DNA of 53,838 nt from Gammaproteobacteria bacterium (GCA_028293725.1 JAQGOE010000337.1:1-53838); one strand, 5' to 3'; shown: positions 15,600-24,020, counted from the stretch's first letter. Notes: generated by a model from the letters alone, not told the origin. Numbers and translations: made by a program.

Positions 15600-16523
15600 C
15601 TAGGCGCGCGGCTCGATGCTGTGCAGATGGCGGGCCGCCGAGATCCAGGCGCCCATCCAACCCAACACGGTGCCCGCCGCCAACAGGATACCGATGTCGT
15701 CACCGCTGGGGCCCTCCAGCAGGTAGTGACTGCCGTAGAGTTGCGCGAGGTTCGCGACCGGCTGGCCGAGCACGGCCACGGCAGCCTCGACAATGAGCCA
15801 CGCCAACACCGCGCCACCGAGGCCATACAGCACACCGGTGTAGAGGAACGGCCGGCGCACGAAACTGTTGGAGCCGCCGACGAGCTTGGTGACCTCGATT
15901 TCGGCGCGCCGATTGAGTATTTCCAGGCGGATCGTGTTGCCGATCACGGCCAGCACGCCCGCCCCGAGCAGGATGGCAAGGATCACCAGCAGCCGCCGTA
16001 GAACCTCGAGAATGGCGTTGAAGCGCATGACCCATTCCGAGTCGACCTGCACGATGTCGACTTCGGGCCATGCCGTGAAATAGCGGCGCAACGTTTCCAA
16101 CGCCGCGGGCGAGCTCGATTCCGCCCGCGGACGCACATGCAGTACGTGCGGGAGAGGATTGTCCTTCAACACCTCGAGTGCGGTGCCGAACCCCGAGTAC
16201 GTCTTGAATTCCTCGAGCGCCTTGTCCGCCGGAATTACCGTCACTTCCCCGACTTCCGACCGCTGTCGCGCGTCGGCCGCCAACTGCTGGGCTTTTACCA
16301 GTGGAACATCGGGTTTGAAGTAGACCGACATGTCGACGGCGTTCGCGAAGTCACCAGTTGCCGCCTGCGCGTTTGCGACGAACAGCCGCAGCGCCATCGG
16401 CAGGGCCAGTGCGAGTCCGATCACCAGCAGTGTCAGCGTGGTGGCGAACATGCTGCGCGACAGGCGCCCGATCGAGCCCAACAACGCCTGCACGTGGCGG
16501 GCACTGGCGACACTGAGGCTCAT
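15600..16523 (-). CDS. ftsX: Cell-division protein FtsX (ABC-transporter-like permease)
   Basis: A 307-residue inner-membrane partner of FtsE. The complex relays divisome signals to amidase activators such as EnvC and does not transport. There are four membrane spans: about 24-50 (MFATTLTLLVIGLALALPMA), then three in the C-terminal half (LVILAILLGAGVLAVIGNTI; GVLYGLGGAVLAWLIVEAAV; ILLAAGTVLGWMGAWISA). A periplasmic domain lies between spans 1 and 2 (VYFKPDVPLVKAQQLAADAR). Its ATG overlaps the ftsE stop by 4 bp (ATGA), which indicates coupling. Confidence 0.95.
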   Translation of the reverse strand: MSLSVASARHVQALLGSIGRLSRSMFATTLTLLVIGLALALPMALRLFVANAQAATGDFANAVDMSVYFKPDVPLVKAQQLAADARQRSEVGEVTVIPADKALEEFKTYSGFGTALEVLKDNPLPHVLHVRPRAESSSPAALETLRRYFTAWPEVDIVQVDSEWVMRFNAILEVLRRLLVILAILLGAGVLAVIGNTIRLEILNRRAEIEVTKLVGGSNSFVRRPFLYTGVLYGLGGAVLAWLIVEAAVAVLGQPVANLAQLYGSHYLLEGPSGDDIGILLAAGTVLGWMGAWISAARHLHSIEPRA

Positions 16524-17212
16524 CTCGTAGCCACCACGCTCGGCAGTGAATCGGCGGCGCCGCCTTGCACCTGGCCGTTGTCGAGCACGATCTCGCGCTG
16601 GCCGAATTCGCGCACGATGTGCAAGTCGTGAGTGGCGACGACCACGGTAACGCCCACATCCTGAAAGCGCCGGAACAAGCGCATGACCTCGAGCGCGAGA
16701 TCCGGGTCGAGGTTGCCCGTCGGCTCATCGGCAATCAACAGCGGTGGCTTGCTGATGACGGCGCGTGCGATTCCAACTCTTTGTTGCTCACCGACCGACA
16801 GCTCGTAGGGCAGCATACGCTCCTTGCCCAGCAGGCCGACCTGGTCGAGCGCGGCACGTACCCGCTTGTCGCACTCCTTGAGCGGAGTACCTGCGACAAT
16901 GAGCGGCAGCGCCACGTTGTCGTACACGGGACGATCGGCAAGCAGCTTGTGATCCTGAAACACGACGCCGATGCCGCGGCGGAAGGCGGGGATGTGCCGC
17001 GCTCTGAGCGTGCTCGTGTTCTTCCCGTTCACCAACACCGTGCCGCGCGATGGACGCTCGAGAAGTGCGATGTGCTTGAGCACAGTGCTCTTGCCCGCGC
17101 CGGAACGACCGGTGAGGAATACCATCTCGCCGGTGTTGATGTTGAAAGTCACATTGGAGAGCGCCTCTCGCCCGTTGGGATAGCGCTTGCTCACCCGGTC
17201 GAAAGAGATCAT
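16520..17212 (-). CDS. ftsE: Cell-division ATP-binding protein FtsE
   Basis: A 230-residue ABC ATPase. Walker A GRSGAGKST (about 37-45), signature LSVGEQQRVGIARA, Walker B LLIADEPTGNLD and the switch His in VVVATHD are intact. The ATG at 17212 (MISFDRVSKRYPNG) is the family start; the frame upstream runs through ftsY sequence. It follows ftsY by 7 bp and overlaps ftsX by 4, giving the conserved ftsY-ftsE-ftsX operon. With FtsX it controls septal peptidoglycan hydrolysis. Confidence 0.96.
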   Translation of the reverse strand: MISFDRVSKRYPNGREALSNVTFNINTGEMVFLTGRSGAGKSTVLKHIALLERPSRGTVLVNGKNTSTLRARHIPAFRRGIGVVFQDHKLLADRPVYDNVALPLIVAGTPLKECDKRVRAALDQVGLLGKERMLPYELSVGEQQRVGIARAVISKPPLLIADEPTGNLDPDLALEVMRLFRRFQDVGVTVVVATHDLHIVREFGQREIVLDNGQVQGGAADSLPSVVATR

Positions 17213-17219
17213 CTCGCGA

Positions 17220-18257
17220 TTACCTGCCCGTCGCGCCGGAAAGCGACTCGCCTGCAGTCTCGGCCTCTCGCGGGCCCTGCACGAGCGCGGTAGCGAACGC
17301 CTCAGCATCGAACTCGCCGAAGTCTTCCGGTTGCTCACCGATGCCGATGAAGCGGATCGGCAGGCCCAGTTTGCGGGCGATCGCCACCACGATGCCGCCC
17401 TTCGCGGTGCCATCGAGCTTCGTCAGCACCAGACCCGTAACGCCAACGGCCTCATGGAATTGCACTGCCTGGGAAAGCGCGTTCTGCCCCTGATTGGCAT
17501 CCAGCACGAGCAGCACCTCGTGGGGAGCCGTCGGATCGACGCGCTGAATGACACGCTTCACCTTCTTCAGCTCTTCCATCAGATGAGACTGGCTGTGGAG
17601 GCGACCGGCTGTATCGGCGAGCAGGACGTCAGTACCTCGCGAACGGGCGGACTGCAGCGCGTCGAAAACCACCGCACCGGGATCGGCGCCGGCCTGCTGC
17701 GCAACGAAAGCGGCGCCGGACCGCTCGGCCCAGACATTGAGCTGCTCCATCGCCGCAGCACGGAACGTGTCTCCCGCGGCGAGCATGACCTCGCGATTCT
17801 CGTCGGTCAGGCGGCGAGCCAGCTTCCCGATGCTGGTCGTTTTTCCGGAGCCATTCACCCCGACGACGAGGATGACGAACGGCTTGCGCTGCGCGTCAAT
17901 GACCAGGGGGCGAGCGCAAGGGGCGAGGATTTCGGTTATGGCCGTGCGGAGCGCCGTGATGAGTGCTGCGACGTCCGCAAGCTCATTCCGGGCTACTCGT
18001 TTCTGCAGGCCAGCAAGGATGTATTCGGTAGCCTCGACACCGACGTCGGCGCTCAGAAGGCGGGTTTCGAGCTCTTCCAGGGCCTGAGCGTCGATCTTGC
18101 GCCCGCGGAACAACTCGGCGAGATCGTAGGTCAGCCAGGAGTTGCCGCGATTCAGGCGCGCCCGCAGGCGCTTGAAGAAGCCCTGGCGCTCTTCCGGCTT
18201 CTGCTGGCGCTCTTCGGGGTTCTGGGGAGGGTCTTTGGGGGTGCGTTTGAAGAACAT
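17220..18257 (-). CDS. ftsY: Signal-recognition-particle receptor FtsY
   Basis: A 345-residue SRP receptor GTPase that docks ribosome-SRP complexes at the membrane. The N-terminal acidic/basic A domain is short here (FKRTPKDPPQNPEERQQKPE), then come the NG domains: G1 GVNGSGKTTSIGKLA, DTFRAAA, DTAGR, TKLDGTAKGG. The ATG at 18257 is preferred as the start; upstream sequence in frame lacks protein character. It heads the ftsYEX operon and is divergent from rsmD, as in many gammaproteobacteria. The rpoH gene that often follows ftsX is 10 kb away here. Confidence 0.95.
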   Translation of the reverse strand: MFFKRTPKDPPQNPEERQQKPEERQGFFKRLRARLNRGNSWLTYDLAELFRGRKIDAQALEELETRLLSADVGVEATEYILAGLQKRVARNELADVAALITALRTAITEILAPCARPLVIDAQRKPFVILVVGVNGSGKTTSIGKLARRLTDENREVMLAAGDTFRAAAMEQLNVWAERSGAAFVAQQAGADPGAVVFDALQSARSRGTDVLLADTAGRLHSQSHLMEELKKVKRVIQRVDPTAPHEVLLVLDANQGQNALSQAVQFHEAVGVTGLVLTKLDGTAKGGIVVAIARKLGLPIRFIGIGEQPEDFGEFDAEAFATALVQGPREAETAGESLSGATGR

Positions 18258-18392
18258 GAGTATCCTGTCGGCGGCTATTGTAGCGGCCGAAGCAAGGCGC
18301 GCACCGGGTTCTCGCGGCGGTCGCGGGGCTGTGCGGTGGGGTACGCTACCGCGCGAACCTGGCCAAGTGGGGCCAGCTGAAGATGCAACTCC

Positions 18393-18998
18393 TTGGATCA
18401 GGCAGGAAAATCTCGCAGGCGCGGAGGCGGCTCGCAACGCGCAGGCCAAGCCCGCGTCCTCCGCATCATCGGTGGCATGTGGCGCGGCAGGAAGCTCCGC
18501 TTTCCGCCCTCGCCTGAAATCCGCCCCACTCCGGACCGGGTGCGTGAAACCCTCTTCAACTGGATTGCGACGCGCTTGCCGGGAGCACGCTGTCTCGATC
18601 TTTTTGCCGGCAGTGGCGCGCTCGGCCTCGAGTCCCTTTCGCGGGGTGCCGCCCACGTCACCTTTGTCGAGCGGGACGCGGCCGCGGCGCGTGAGTTGCG
18701 TGCCCGACTTTCCGAGTGGGGCGCGAGCGGCGCCGAGGTCGAGCATGGGGACGCGTTGCGCTTTCTAGGTGGCGCCGGTGGCCCCTTCGACATCGTGTTC
18801 CTCGATCCGCCGTTCGACTCCGATTTTCTGACCTTGGCAGCCGACCGGCTGGAAAACGGGGGGTGGCTAGCCCCCGGCGCGCTCATCTATGTCGAATGCC
18901 CAGCGCGGACCGGCCTCCCGCCCCTGCCACCAACCTGGACGGCCACGAAAGCCAAGCAGGCCGGCGAGGTCGGGTATCATCTGCTCACGCGAGCATAG
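18393..18998 (+). CDS. rsmD: 16S rRNA (guanine966-N2)-methyltransferase
   Basis: A 201-residue enzyme that methylates G966 of 16S rRNA in the assembled small subunit. Motifs: RIIGGMWRGRKLRFP at the N-terminus, SAM motif DLFAGSGALGLESLSRG, and catalytic FLDPPFDSD (DPPF). The start is probably TTG at 18393; no ATG or GTG keeps the conserved N-terminus. It is divergent from ftsY and 25 bp ahead of coaD, probably one transcript. Confidence 0.92.
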   Translation: MDQAGKSRRRGGGSQRAGQARVLRIIGGMWRGRKLRFPPSPEIRPTPDRVRETLFNWIATRLPGARCLDLFAGSGALGLESLSRGAAHVTFVERDAAAARELRARLSEWGASGAEVEHGDALRFLGGAGGPFDIVFLDPPFDSDFLTLAADRLENGGWLAPGALIYVECPARTGLPPLPPTWTATKAKQAGEVGYHLLTRA

Positions 18999-19002
18999 AT
19001 AA

Positions 19003-19506
<504 letters not shown>

Positions 19507-19521
19507 GGGTCGTCCGGGACT

Positions 19522-19683
19522 GGAGCCTGTCTGACTAATGATCGCCGTAGCGAGGGCGACCCAGATCGAGCAGCTTTCTGCGATCGCTTCCCGCGCATAG
19601 CGTGGACTATGTAAGGGAAGCGATCGCAGAAAGATGCCGATCTGGGGCGGCCGCAGTAGGCGAGCATTAGTCAGACAGGCTCC
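19522..19683. repeat. 162-bp imperfect palindrome (MITE- or REP-like element)
   Basis: The outer 19 bp (GGAGCCTGTCTGACTAATG) are repeated exactly in inverse orientation at the other end. Inside are further paired blocks: CCCAGATCG with CGATCTGGG, CTTTCTGCGATCGCTTCCC with its exact complement, and CATAG with CTATG beside the apical loop. The whole could fold into one hairpin broken by small bulges. It lies just after coaD and before the gene at 19709. No transposase is encoded. It could be a non-autonomous mobile element or a large terminator. Confidence 0.75.
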
Positions 19684-19708
19684 TAGGAGTTGGGTCATTA
19701 ATATCGGG

Positions 19709-20086
19709 ATGCAGCGCGGAATCGAAGGCGCGTGGATGCCGGTGGCTGCCAACGTCGCTGGTAAAGACCTCATCGTCAACGAACTGCGCGTCAAGTACCT
19801 GGTCCTCGACGGCGGTGGCTACAGCATCGTCGACCGCAGCAACCACATTGTCGATAGTGGCGAGTACCTCGTGGACGACGCGGCCTCCCCGCAGACAATG
19901 GATATTGTCGGCCGCGAGGGCCCGAACGCCGGGCGCACCATGCTGGCGATCTATCAGTTGGAAGCCGACCGGCTCACCGTGTGTTATGACCTCGATGGCA
20001 GGGAGCGGCCGATCGACATGCAGCCGCGCGAGGACCAACTGCTGTTGAGTATTACTTACGCCCGCGCGTTGACTTTGCTTTCTTAG
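19709..20086 (+). CDS. Conserved hypothetical protein, TIGR03067/lipocalin-like
   Basis: A 125-residue soluble protein. The opening MQRGIEGAWMPVAANVAGKD and the later AIYQLEADRLTVCYDLDG resemble the short beta-sheet domain called TIGR03067, often found as 'lipocalin-like' modules. I assign this with caution. There is no signal peptide with this start; an upstream frame through the palindromic element is open but unlikely. Its last 35 bp overlap the end of the convergent AlkA-type gene, where the latter encodes its lysine-rich tail. The function is unknown. Confidence 0.6.
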   Translation: MQRGIEGAWMPVAANVAGKDLIVNELRVKYLVLDGGGYSIVDRSNHIVDSGEYLVDDAASPQTMDIVGREGPNAGRTMLAIYQLEADRLTVCYDLDGRERPIDMQPREDQLLLSITYARALTLLS

Positions 20087-20876
20087 ACGGACGCCGCTTA
20101 GTCGCCTGCTTCGACTTCGACTTTGCTCTGGCCTTCGGGCTCGCCTTCACTTTCGTCGCAGCTTTCGCTTTGCCGACCTTCACGGCGCTCGCACGGCGTC
20201 GACGACGAAGTCGTGGCAACCGGGGCAGCCGAATCTGCTCCAGCGGCGCCGGCAGCGTACCAGCACGTTTCAACTCACACGCACGCCACAGATACCAGGC
20301 TGCCGCCGTTCTATGCGGCCCCCAACGCTCACCGTACGCGGCGAGCGCTTTGGGCGCCGGCATCTTGCGCAATCCATATGTGAACTGGAATCCAGCGCGC
20401 ACCCCGAAATCGTCGACCGGCAGGATGTCGGGCCGACCCAACTGGAACATGAGCAGCATCTCGACGGTCCAGCGCCCGATGCCGCGGACTTCCGTGAGGC
20501 GCGCAATGATCTCCGCGTCCTCCAGGCGCACGAGCACTTCTCGATCGGGCACGACTCCCGCGACCGTCTTCGTCGCAAGATCCTTGAGTGCGGCAATCTT
20601 CGAGAACGAAAGGCCGACCGCGCGCAACGCCTCGTTCGGTGCGGCCAACACCGTCTCCGGAGTTGGAAACGCCCCCTTACCGAATGTGCTTACGAAGCGT
20701 GCGAGGATGGAGCGGGCGGCGGCCGCGTGCAGTTGCTGGTGCGTGATGGCCTGCGCCAGCGATTCGTAGGGGTGACAGTTATTCTCAATCACCAAGCCAT
20801 AAGTGCCAACGGCACGGATCAGGCCTCCCAGGTTGCGGTCGATCCCGGACAGGTGGTCGAGAATGTGTTGGCTCAC
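20052..20876 (-). CDS. DNA-3-methyladenine glycosylase (AlkA/HhH-GPD) with lysine-rich tail
   Basis: A 274-residue base-excision repair glycosylase. The helix-hairpin-helix VRGIGRWTVEMLLMFQLGR leads to PVDDFGVRAGF, whose Asp pair includes the catalytic residue. The region around YESLAQAITHQQLHAAAA is typical of the AlkA core. The start is GTG at 20876, overlapping the mutM stop (GTGA), which gives the family's usual N-terminus; an ATG 78 bp further up would lie deep in mutM. The last ~55 residues are an unusual Lys/Arg/Ala/Ser tail (KVGKAKAATKVKASPKARAK...), histone-H1-like, which could add non-specific DNA binding. It is translationally coupled to mutM. Confidence 0.88.
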   Translation of the reverse strand: MSQHILDHLSGIDRNLGGLIRAVGTYGLVIENNCHPYESLAQAITHQQLHAAAARSILARFVSTFGKGAFPTPETVLAAPNEALRAVGLSFSKIAALKDLATKTVAGVVPDREVLVRLEDAEIIARLTEVRGIGRWTVEMLLMFQLGRPDILPVDDFGVRAGFQFTYGLRKMPAPKALAAYGERWGPHRTAAAWYLWRACELKRAGTLPAPLEQIRLPRLPRLRRRRRASAVKVGKAKAATKVKASPKARAKSKSKQATKRRPSKKAKSTRGRK

Positions 20877-21688
20877 TTCTGACAGCCCGGGCAATAGTAG
20901 GTCGAGCGCTGCCCTTGCGTGAGCTGGCGCACCGCCGTACCACACTTTCGACACGGCTGACTCGCGCGCTCATACACGTATAACTTTTGCCTGAAATACC
21001 CGGGCAGACCATCGGCGCCGACATAATCGCGCAGAGTCGTGCCGCCGACACGGATCGCCATAGACAACACGGTGCGCACCGCTCGCGCGAGTCGCGCAAC
21101 TTCAACGCGAGAGAGACTGCGTGCCTGCCGGCGCGGACGTACTTTCGCCCGAAACAGCGCCTCGCTTGCGTAGATGTTGCCGACACCCACCACGAGCTTG
21201 CTGTTCATCAGCAACTGTTTGATGGTAACTCGGCGACCTCGGGTGGTTTGCCAGAGGTATTCCGCGTTAAACGCCGCCTCCAGCGGCTCCGGCGCCAAGT
21301 CGGCCAACAGCGGGTGCTCGTTCGGATCTTCCGTCGTGTAGTGAAGACTACCGAAGCGCCGCGGATCGTTGAACCGCAGTGTGCTGCCGGAGTCGAGCAC
21401 GAGGTCGAAATGATCATGCGTGATGCGCGGCGTGTCCGCGGGCAACACGCGCAGGCTGCCCGACATACCGAGATGGAGCAATAACGTTCCGGACTCGAGT
21501 TCGAGGAGGAGGTACTTGGCTCGCCGCTTCGCGTGCAAAACACGCTGCCCCGCCACCCGCGGCGCTAAATCGTCCGGGACGCGCCACCGCAAACGTGGCT
21601 CATGAACCTCAAGTGCAACGATCCGGCGCCCCACAGCGTGGGGCTCGATTCCCCGGCGCGTGGTTTCGACTTCGGGAAGCTCGGGCAT
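20873..21688 (-). CDS. mutM: Formamidopyrimidine-DNA glycosylase
   Basis: A 271-residue Fpg that removes 8-oxoguanine and formamidopyrimidines and cuts the abasic site. The mature N-terminal Pro and Glu (MPELPEVET) are the catalytic pair, KRRAKYLL holds the conserved Lys, GVGNIYASEALF is the H2TH region, and CRKCGTAVRQL...YYCPGC is the zinc finger. It is followed directly by the AlkA-type gene (GTGA overlap). In enterobacteria mutM sits with coaD, rpmBG and radC, which are all close by here. Confidence 0.96.
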   Translation of the reverse strand: MPELPEVETTRRGIEPHAVGRRIVALEVHEPRLRWRVPDDLAPRVAGQRVLHAKRRAKYLLLELESGTLLLHLGMSGSLRVLPADTPRITHDHFDLVLDSGSTLRFNDPRRFGSLHYTTEDPNEHPLLADLAPEPLEAAFNAEYLWQTTRGRRVTIKQLLMNSKLVVGVGNIYASEALFRAKVRPRRQARSLSRVEVARLARAVRTVLSMAIRVGGTTLRDYVGADGLPGYFRQKLYVYERASQPCRKCGTAVRQLTQGQRSTYYCPGCQK

Positions 21689-21729
21689 GGGGTGCGGAGA
21701 TTACATGCCGCGGTGGCAGGCGGACAGTG

Positions 21730-22293
21730 TCATGCGGATCGGGCCGAGGATGGCGCGCCGTTTCGATAAACAATCGCGAAAGTGGTCAGCCCGAGCCCCA
21801 TGCCAAGAAAGAGCCAGCGAAGGGGCCAGCCGCGCTCGACGACCTGCTCGTAGTCAGTCCATCCGGGACGGTTCACTTCGGGATCGTCTACCGCATAGAG
21901 CACCGGGACACGGTCACCCACGGCTATTCGCCGCCTGAGATCAATCGGCCCAAGGCTTCCACAAGGAGCCCAAGCGATCTCGGTTCCGACGTAGCCACTC
22001 TTCCCGGGGCTCTGGAGCCGAAAAGGCTTGCCGGATTCGGGGACAGTGAAGGCCGCCTCGAAGGTAATCTGACACGAGCGGTAAGTGTGTTTGCTGACCC
22101 GAGTCACCAACGCCTGCGCCGATCGAGTCGGATGTGTCTGCAGGTAGTTATCGACCCGCCAGGCTTGCACGAGCGGGAAATACACGCACAGGGCGAATAG
22201 CCAGGAGACTCCCGCAAAAATCCACAACGACTGCAGGTTTTGCCGGCGCTGTTCTGCAGGGCTCAACGCTGGGAGGCCCGGATCCCGATGCAT
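21730..22293 (-). CDS. Membrane protein of DUF3592 type
   Basis: A 187-residue protein with two transmembrane segments, near residues 22-42 (SLWIFAGVSWLFALCVYFPL) and 158-178 (LRWLFLGMGLGLTTFAIVY). The loop between (about 115 residues) has one conserved-looking pattern, VGDRVPVLYAVDDPEVNRPG, common to DUF3592 proteins. The ATG at 22293 has AGGA nine bases upstream; a second ATG nine bases earlier is possible. It lies downstream of rpmG behind a terminator. The function is unknown. Confidence 0.65.
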   Translation of the reverse strand: MHRDPGLPALSPAEQRRQNLQSLWIFAGVSWLFALCVYFPLVQAWRVDNYLQTHPTRSAQALVTRVSKHTYRSCQITFEAAFTVPESGKPFRLQSPGKSGYVGTEIAWAPCGSLGPIDLRRRIAVGDRVPVLYAVDDPEVNRPGWTDYEQVVERGWPLRWLFLGMGLGLTTFAIVYRNGAPSSARSA

Positions 22294-22387
22294 GGCAGAC
22301 ATCCTCTGTCGGTCCCCTCCATGGGTTCGGGTGCGGAAGGTACCCTGCTGCAAGGGTCGGTGCATCGAAGTACCCCCCAGAATGCAA

Positions 22388-22412
22388 AAGGCCCCGGGTG
22401 TACCGGGGCCTT
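22388..22412 (-). terminator. Terminator of rpmB-rpmG
   Basis: On the minus strand AAGGCCCCGG-N5-CCGGGGCCTT forms a perfect 10-bp stem and is followed by TTGCATT, so four T in a row end the stem. It is 57 bp after the rpmG stop. Confidence 0.75.
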
Positions 22413-22468
22413 CGCGATCCGATCCAGTCAGGTCCTCACACGAGCCGCGACTGGCGGGCCTTACGGCC

Positions 22469-22624
22469 TTACTTGATCTTGGTTTCTTTGTAGCCGACGT
22501 GCTTGCGTACGACCGGGTCGAACTTGCGCACTTCCAGCTTATCCGGGTGCAGGCGCTTGTTCTTCGTCGTGACGTAAAAGTGGCCGGTTCCGGCCGAGGA
22601 CAGCAGCTTGATCTTCTCACGCAT
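22469..22624 (-). CDS. rpmG: 50S ribosomal protein L33
   Basis: A 51-residue ribosomal protein. The sequence begins [20 protein letters not shown] and ends [10 protein letters not shown], with no CXXC pairs, so this is the zinc-free form. GGAGG lies just before the ATG. It follows rpmB by 27 bp and ends before a strong terminator. Confidence 0.96.
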   Translation of the reverse strand: MREKIKLLSSAGTGHFYVTTKNKRLHPDKLEVRKFDPVVRKHVGYKETKIK

Positions 22625-22651
22625 GGTTATTCCTCCTCGTAGCGCCGGGGC

Positions 22652-22888
22652 TTAGATCTTGACGCCCTGCGTGCGCAGCTCGGCAACGACCTTGTCGATG
22701 CCCTTCTTTTCGATCGTGCGCAGCCCGTTCGCGGAAATGCGCAGGGATACCCAGCGCTTCTCGGTCTCGACCCAGAACCGCTGTGTGTGCAGGTTCGGCA
22801 GGAAGCGGCGGCGCTTCTTGTTGTTGGCGTGAGAGACGCGGTTACCGACGGCTGGCTTCTTGCCGGTGATTTCGCAAACGCGGGACAT
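22652..22888 (-). CDS. rpmB: 50S ribosomal protein L28
   Basis: A 78-residue ribosomal protein: [20 protein letters not shown], then [19 protein letters not shown] and the C-terminal [16 protein letters not shown]. The length matches the gammaproteobacterial L28. It is the first gene of the rpmBG operon, with a good sigma-70-type promoter upstream. Confidence 0.97.
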   Translation of the reverse strand: MSRVCEITGKKPAVGNRVSHANNKKRRRFLPNLHTQRFWVETEKRWVSLRISANGLRTIEKKGIDKVVAELRTQGVKI

Positions 22889-22954
22889 ACGAACAACCTT
22901 GAGAATTCAGTAACTTGGGAACAAAGGGGTCAGGTCCCCTCTCCGGGGCCGGAC

Positions 22955-22983
22955 TTTATACCAGCGCGGGGCCGGGATCTCAA
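22955..22983 (-). promoter_or_regulatory. Sigma-70 promoter of rpmB-rpmG
   Basis: Minus strand: -35 TTGAGA (22983-22978), 17-bp spacer, -10 TATAAA (22960-22955) with TG one base upstream (extended -10). Predicted start is near 22948, giving a leader of about 60 nt that contains the palindrome GGGGACCTGACCCC. Confidence 0.6.
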
Positions 22984-23171
22984 GGCTGGCGGTGGGATTT
23001 CGGGAGCCCCTTACGCCTGCTGCGACGGTCGTGCTCACGCCATCCGCTACTGGTCAGCGGTCTTGGCGGGCTTGGAGCCTGCGCGCGAACGAGGCGTAAT
23101 GGCGCAATCGCGACATAAGAAGACCCGACAAGGACTGGGGGCGGTCGAGCCGCCCTATCCAAGGCGTCGAT

Positions 23172-24020
23172 TCATAACAGGCCATGCTCTGAGAACGAGA
23201 AGCACCCGCCGTCACCGACAATGACGTGATCCAACACCCGCACCTCCATGAGAGCCAGGGCGTCCTTGAGGCGGCGAGTAATGTGCTCATCCGCGTCGCT
23301 GGGATCCATAACACCGGAAGGGTGGTTGTGAGCAATGATTACGGCCGTCGCGTTGTGGATGATCGCCTGCCGCATGACCTCTTTGACATGCACCGTTGCG
23401 TTGTCGGTCGTGCCTCGAAAGAGCTCCTCGAAGGCGACTAGCCGGTGACGGTTGTTCAGATAGAGAGCGCAGAACACCTCGTAGGGCCGATTCCGCAACT
23501 GCGCCACCAGGAACTTCCTGGTGGCATCGGGCTCGGTCAAGGGGGAGCCGACCTTGATGGGCTCCAGCAGGTGCCTGCGTGCCAGCTCGAGCCCGGCCTG
23601 AAGCGCCGCGTAACGGGCCACGCCAACACCGCCGACGCGACCGTCGCCTGTCTTTTTCTTCCACCGTGGCCATTCCGCCATCAGCAGCTCTCGCAACGAC
23701 CCAAAGGCCACGATGTGCGCCTGGGCTAGCTCGATAGCGTTGCGCCCCCGGGTTCCACACCGCAGCAATACAGCCAACAGCTCAGCATCGGACAATGCGT
23801 GTGCGCCCCGCTCGAGGAGCTTCTCACGCGGTCGCTCGCGCTCCGGCCAGAAGCGAATGTGTGCCTTGTTGGGAATGACCTCTTTCTTTCGAATGACTCG
23901 TCTCTTTGAAAAAACGGGTCCCTTTGGGAAGGAACTGCTCTTTGGAAAGACTTCCGTCCCGGGAAAGAGTCCTGGGCTGGAAAGGACTCCCGTACTGCCA
24001 ATGACTTCCTGTCCGTTCAT
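23172..24020 (-). CDS. radC: RadC family JAMM protein with N-terminal hexapeptide repeats
   Basis: A 282-residue member of the RadC (UPF0758) family. The canonical part starts at RFWPERERPREKLLERG, with the helix-hairpin-helix-like DAELLAVLLRCGT, and ends in the MPN/JAMM metal site (HNHPSGVMDPSDAD). Before it stands an extra N-terminus of about 50 residues with seven six-residue repeats. No ATG, GTG or TTG lies between the repeats and the conserved core, so the extension is probably translated. ATG 24020 has GAGGA 7-10 nt upstream; ATG 24038 is possible. RadC activity is unsettled; the JAMM domain suggests a metalloprotease or nuclease-like role. It lies upstream of rpmBG, as in enterobacteria, but with its own long gap. 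Confidence 0.88.
   Translation of the reverse strand: MNGQEVIGSTGVLSSPGLFPGTEVFPKSSSFPKGPVFSKRRVIRKKEVIPNKAHIRFWPERERPREKLLERGAHALSDAELLAVLLRCGTRGRNAIELAQAHIVAFGSLRELLMAEWPRWKKKTGDGRVGGVGVARYAALQAGLELARRHLLEPIKVGSPLTEPDATRKFLVAQLRNRPYEVFCALYLNNRHRLVAFEELFRGTTDNATVHVKEVMRQAIIHNATAVIIAHNHPSGVMDPSDADEHITRRLKDALALMEVRVLDHVIVGDGGCFSFSEHGLL
23868..23993 (-). repeat. Seven degenerate 18-bp repeats inside radC
   Basis: Minus-strand codons read TGVLSS, PGLFPG, TEVFPK, SSSFPK, GPVFSK, RRVIRK, KEVIPN: seven hexapeptides with a hydrophobic residue fourth and usually Pro-Lys at the end. At DNA level each unit carries a TTTCC(A)AAG-like core. The period is exactly 18 bp, so the frame is kept. Confidence 0.8.

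Noticed and set aside
17187..18380. A 397-codon frame opposite ftsY
   Set aside because: Antisense to a gene with all SRP-GTPase motifs; no recognisable protein features.
22925..22945. GGGGTCAGGTCCCC near the rpmB start as a riboswitch
   Set aside because: Only a short palindrome in the leader; no larger conserved structure is visible.
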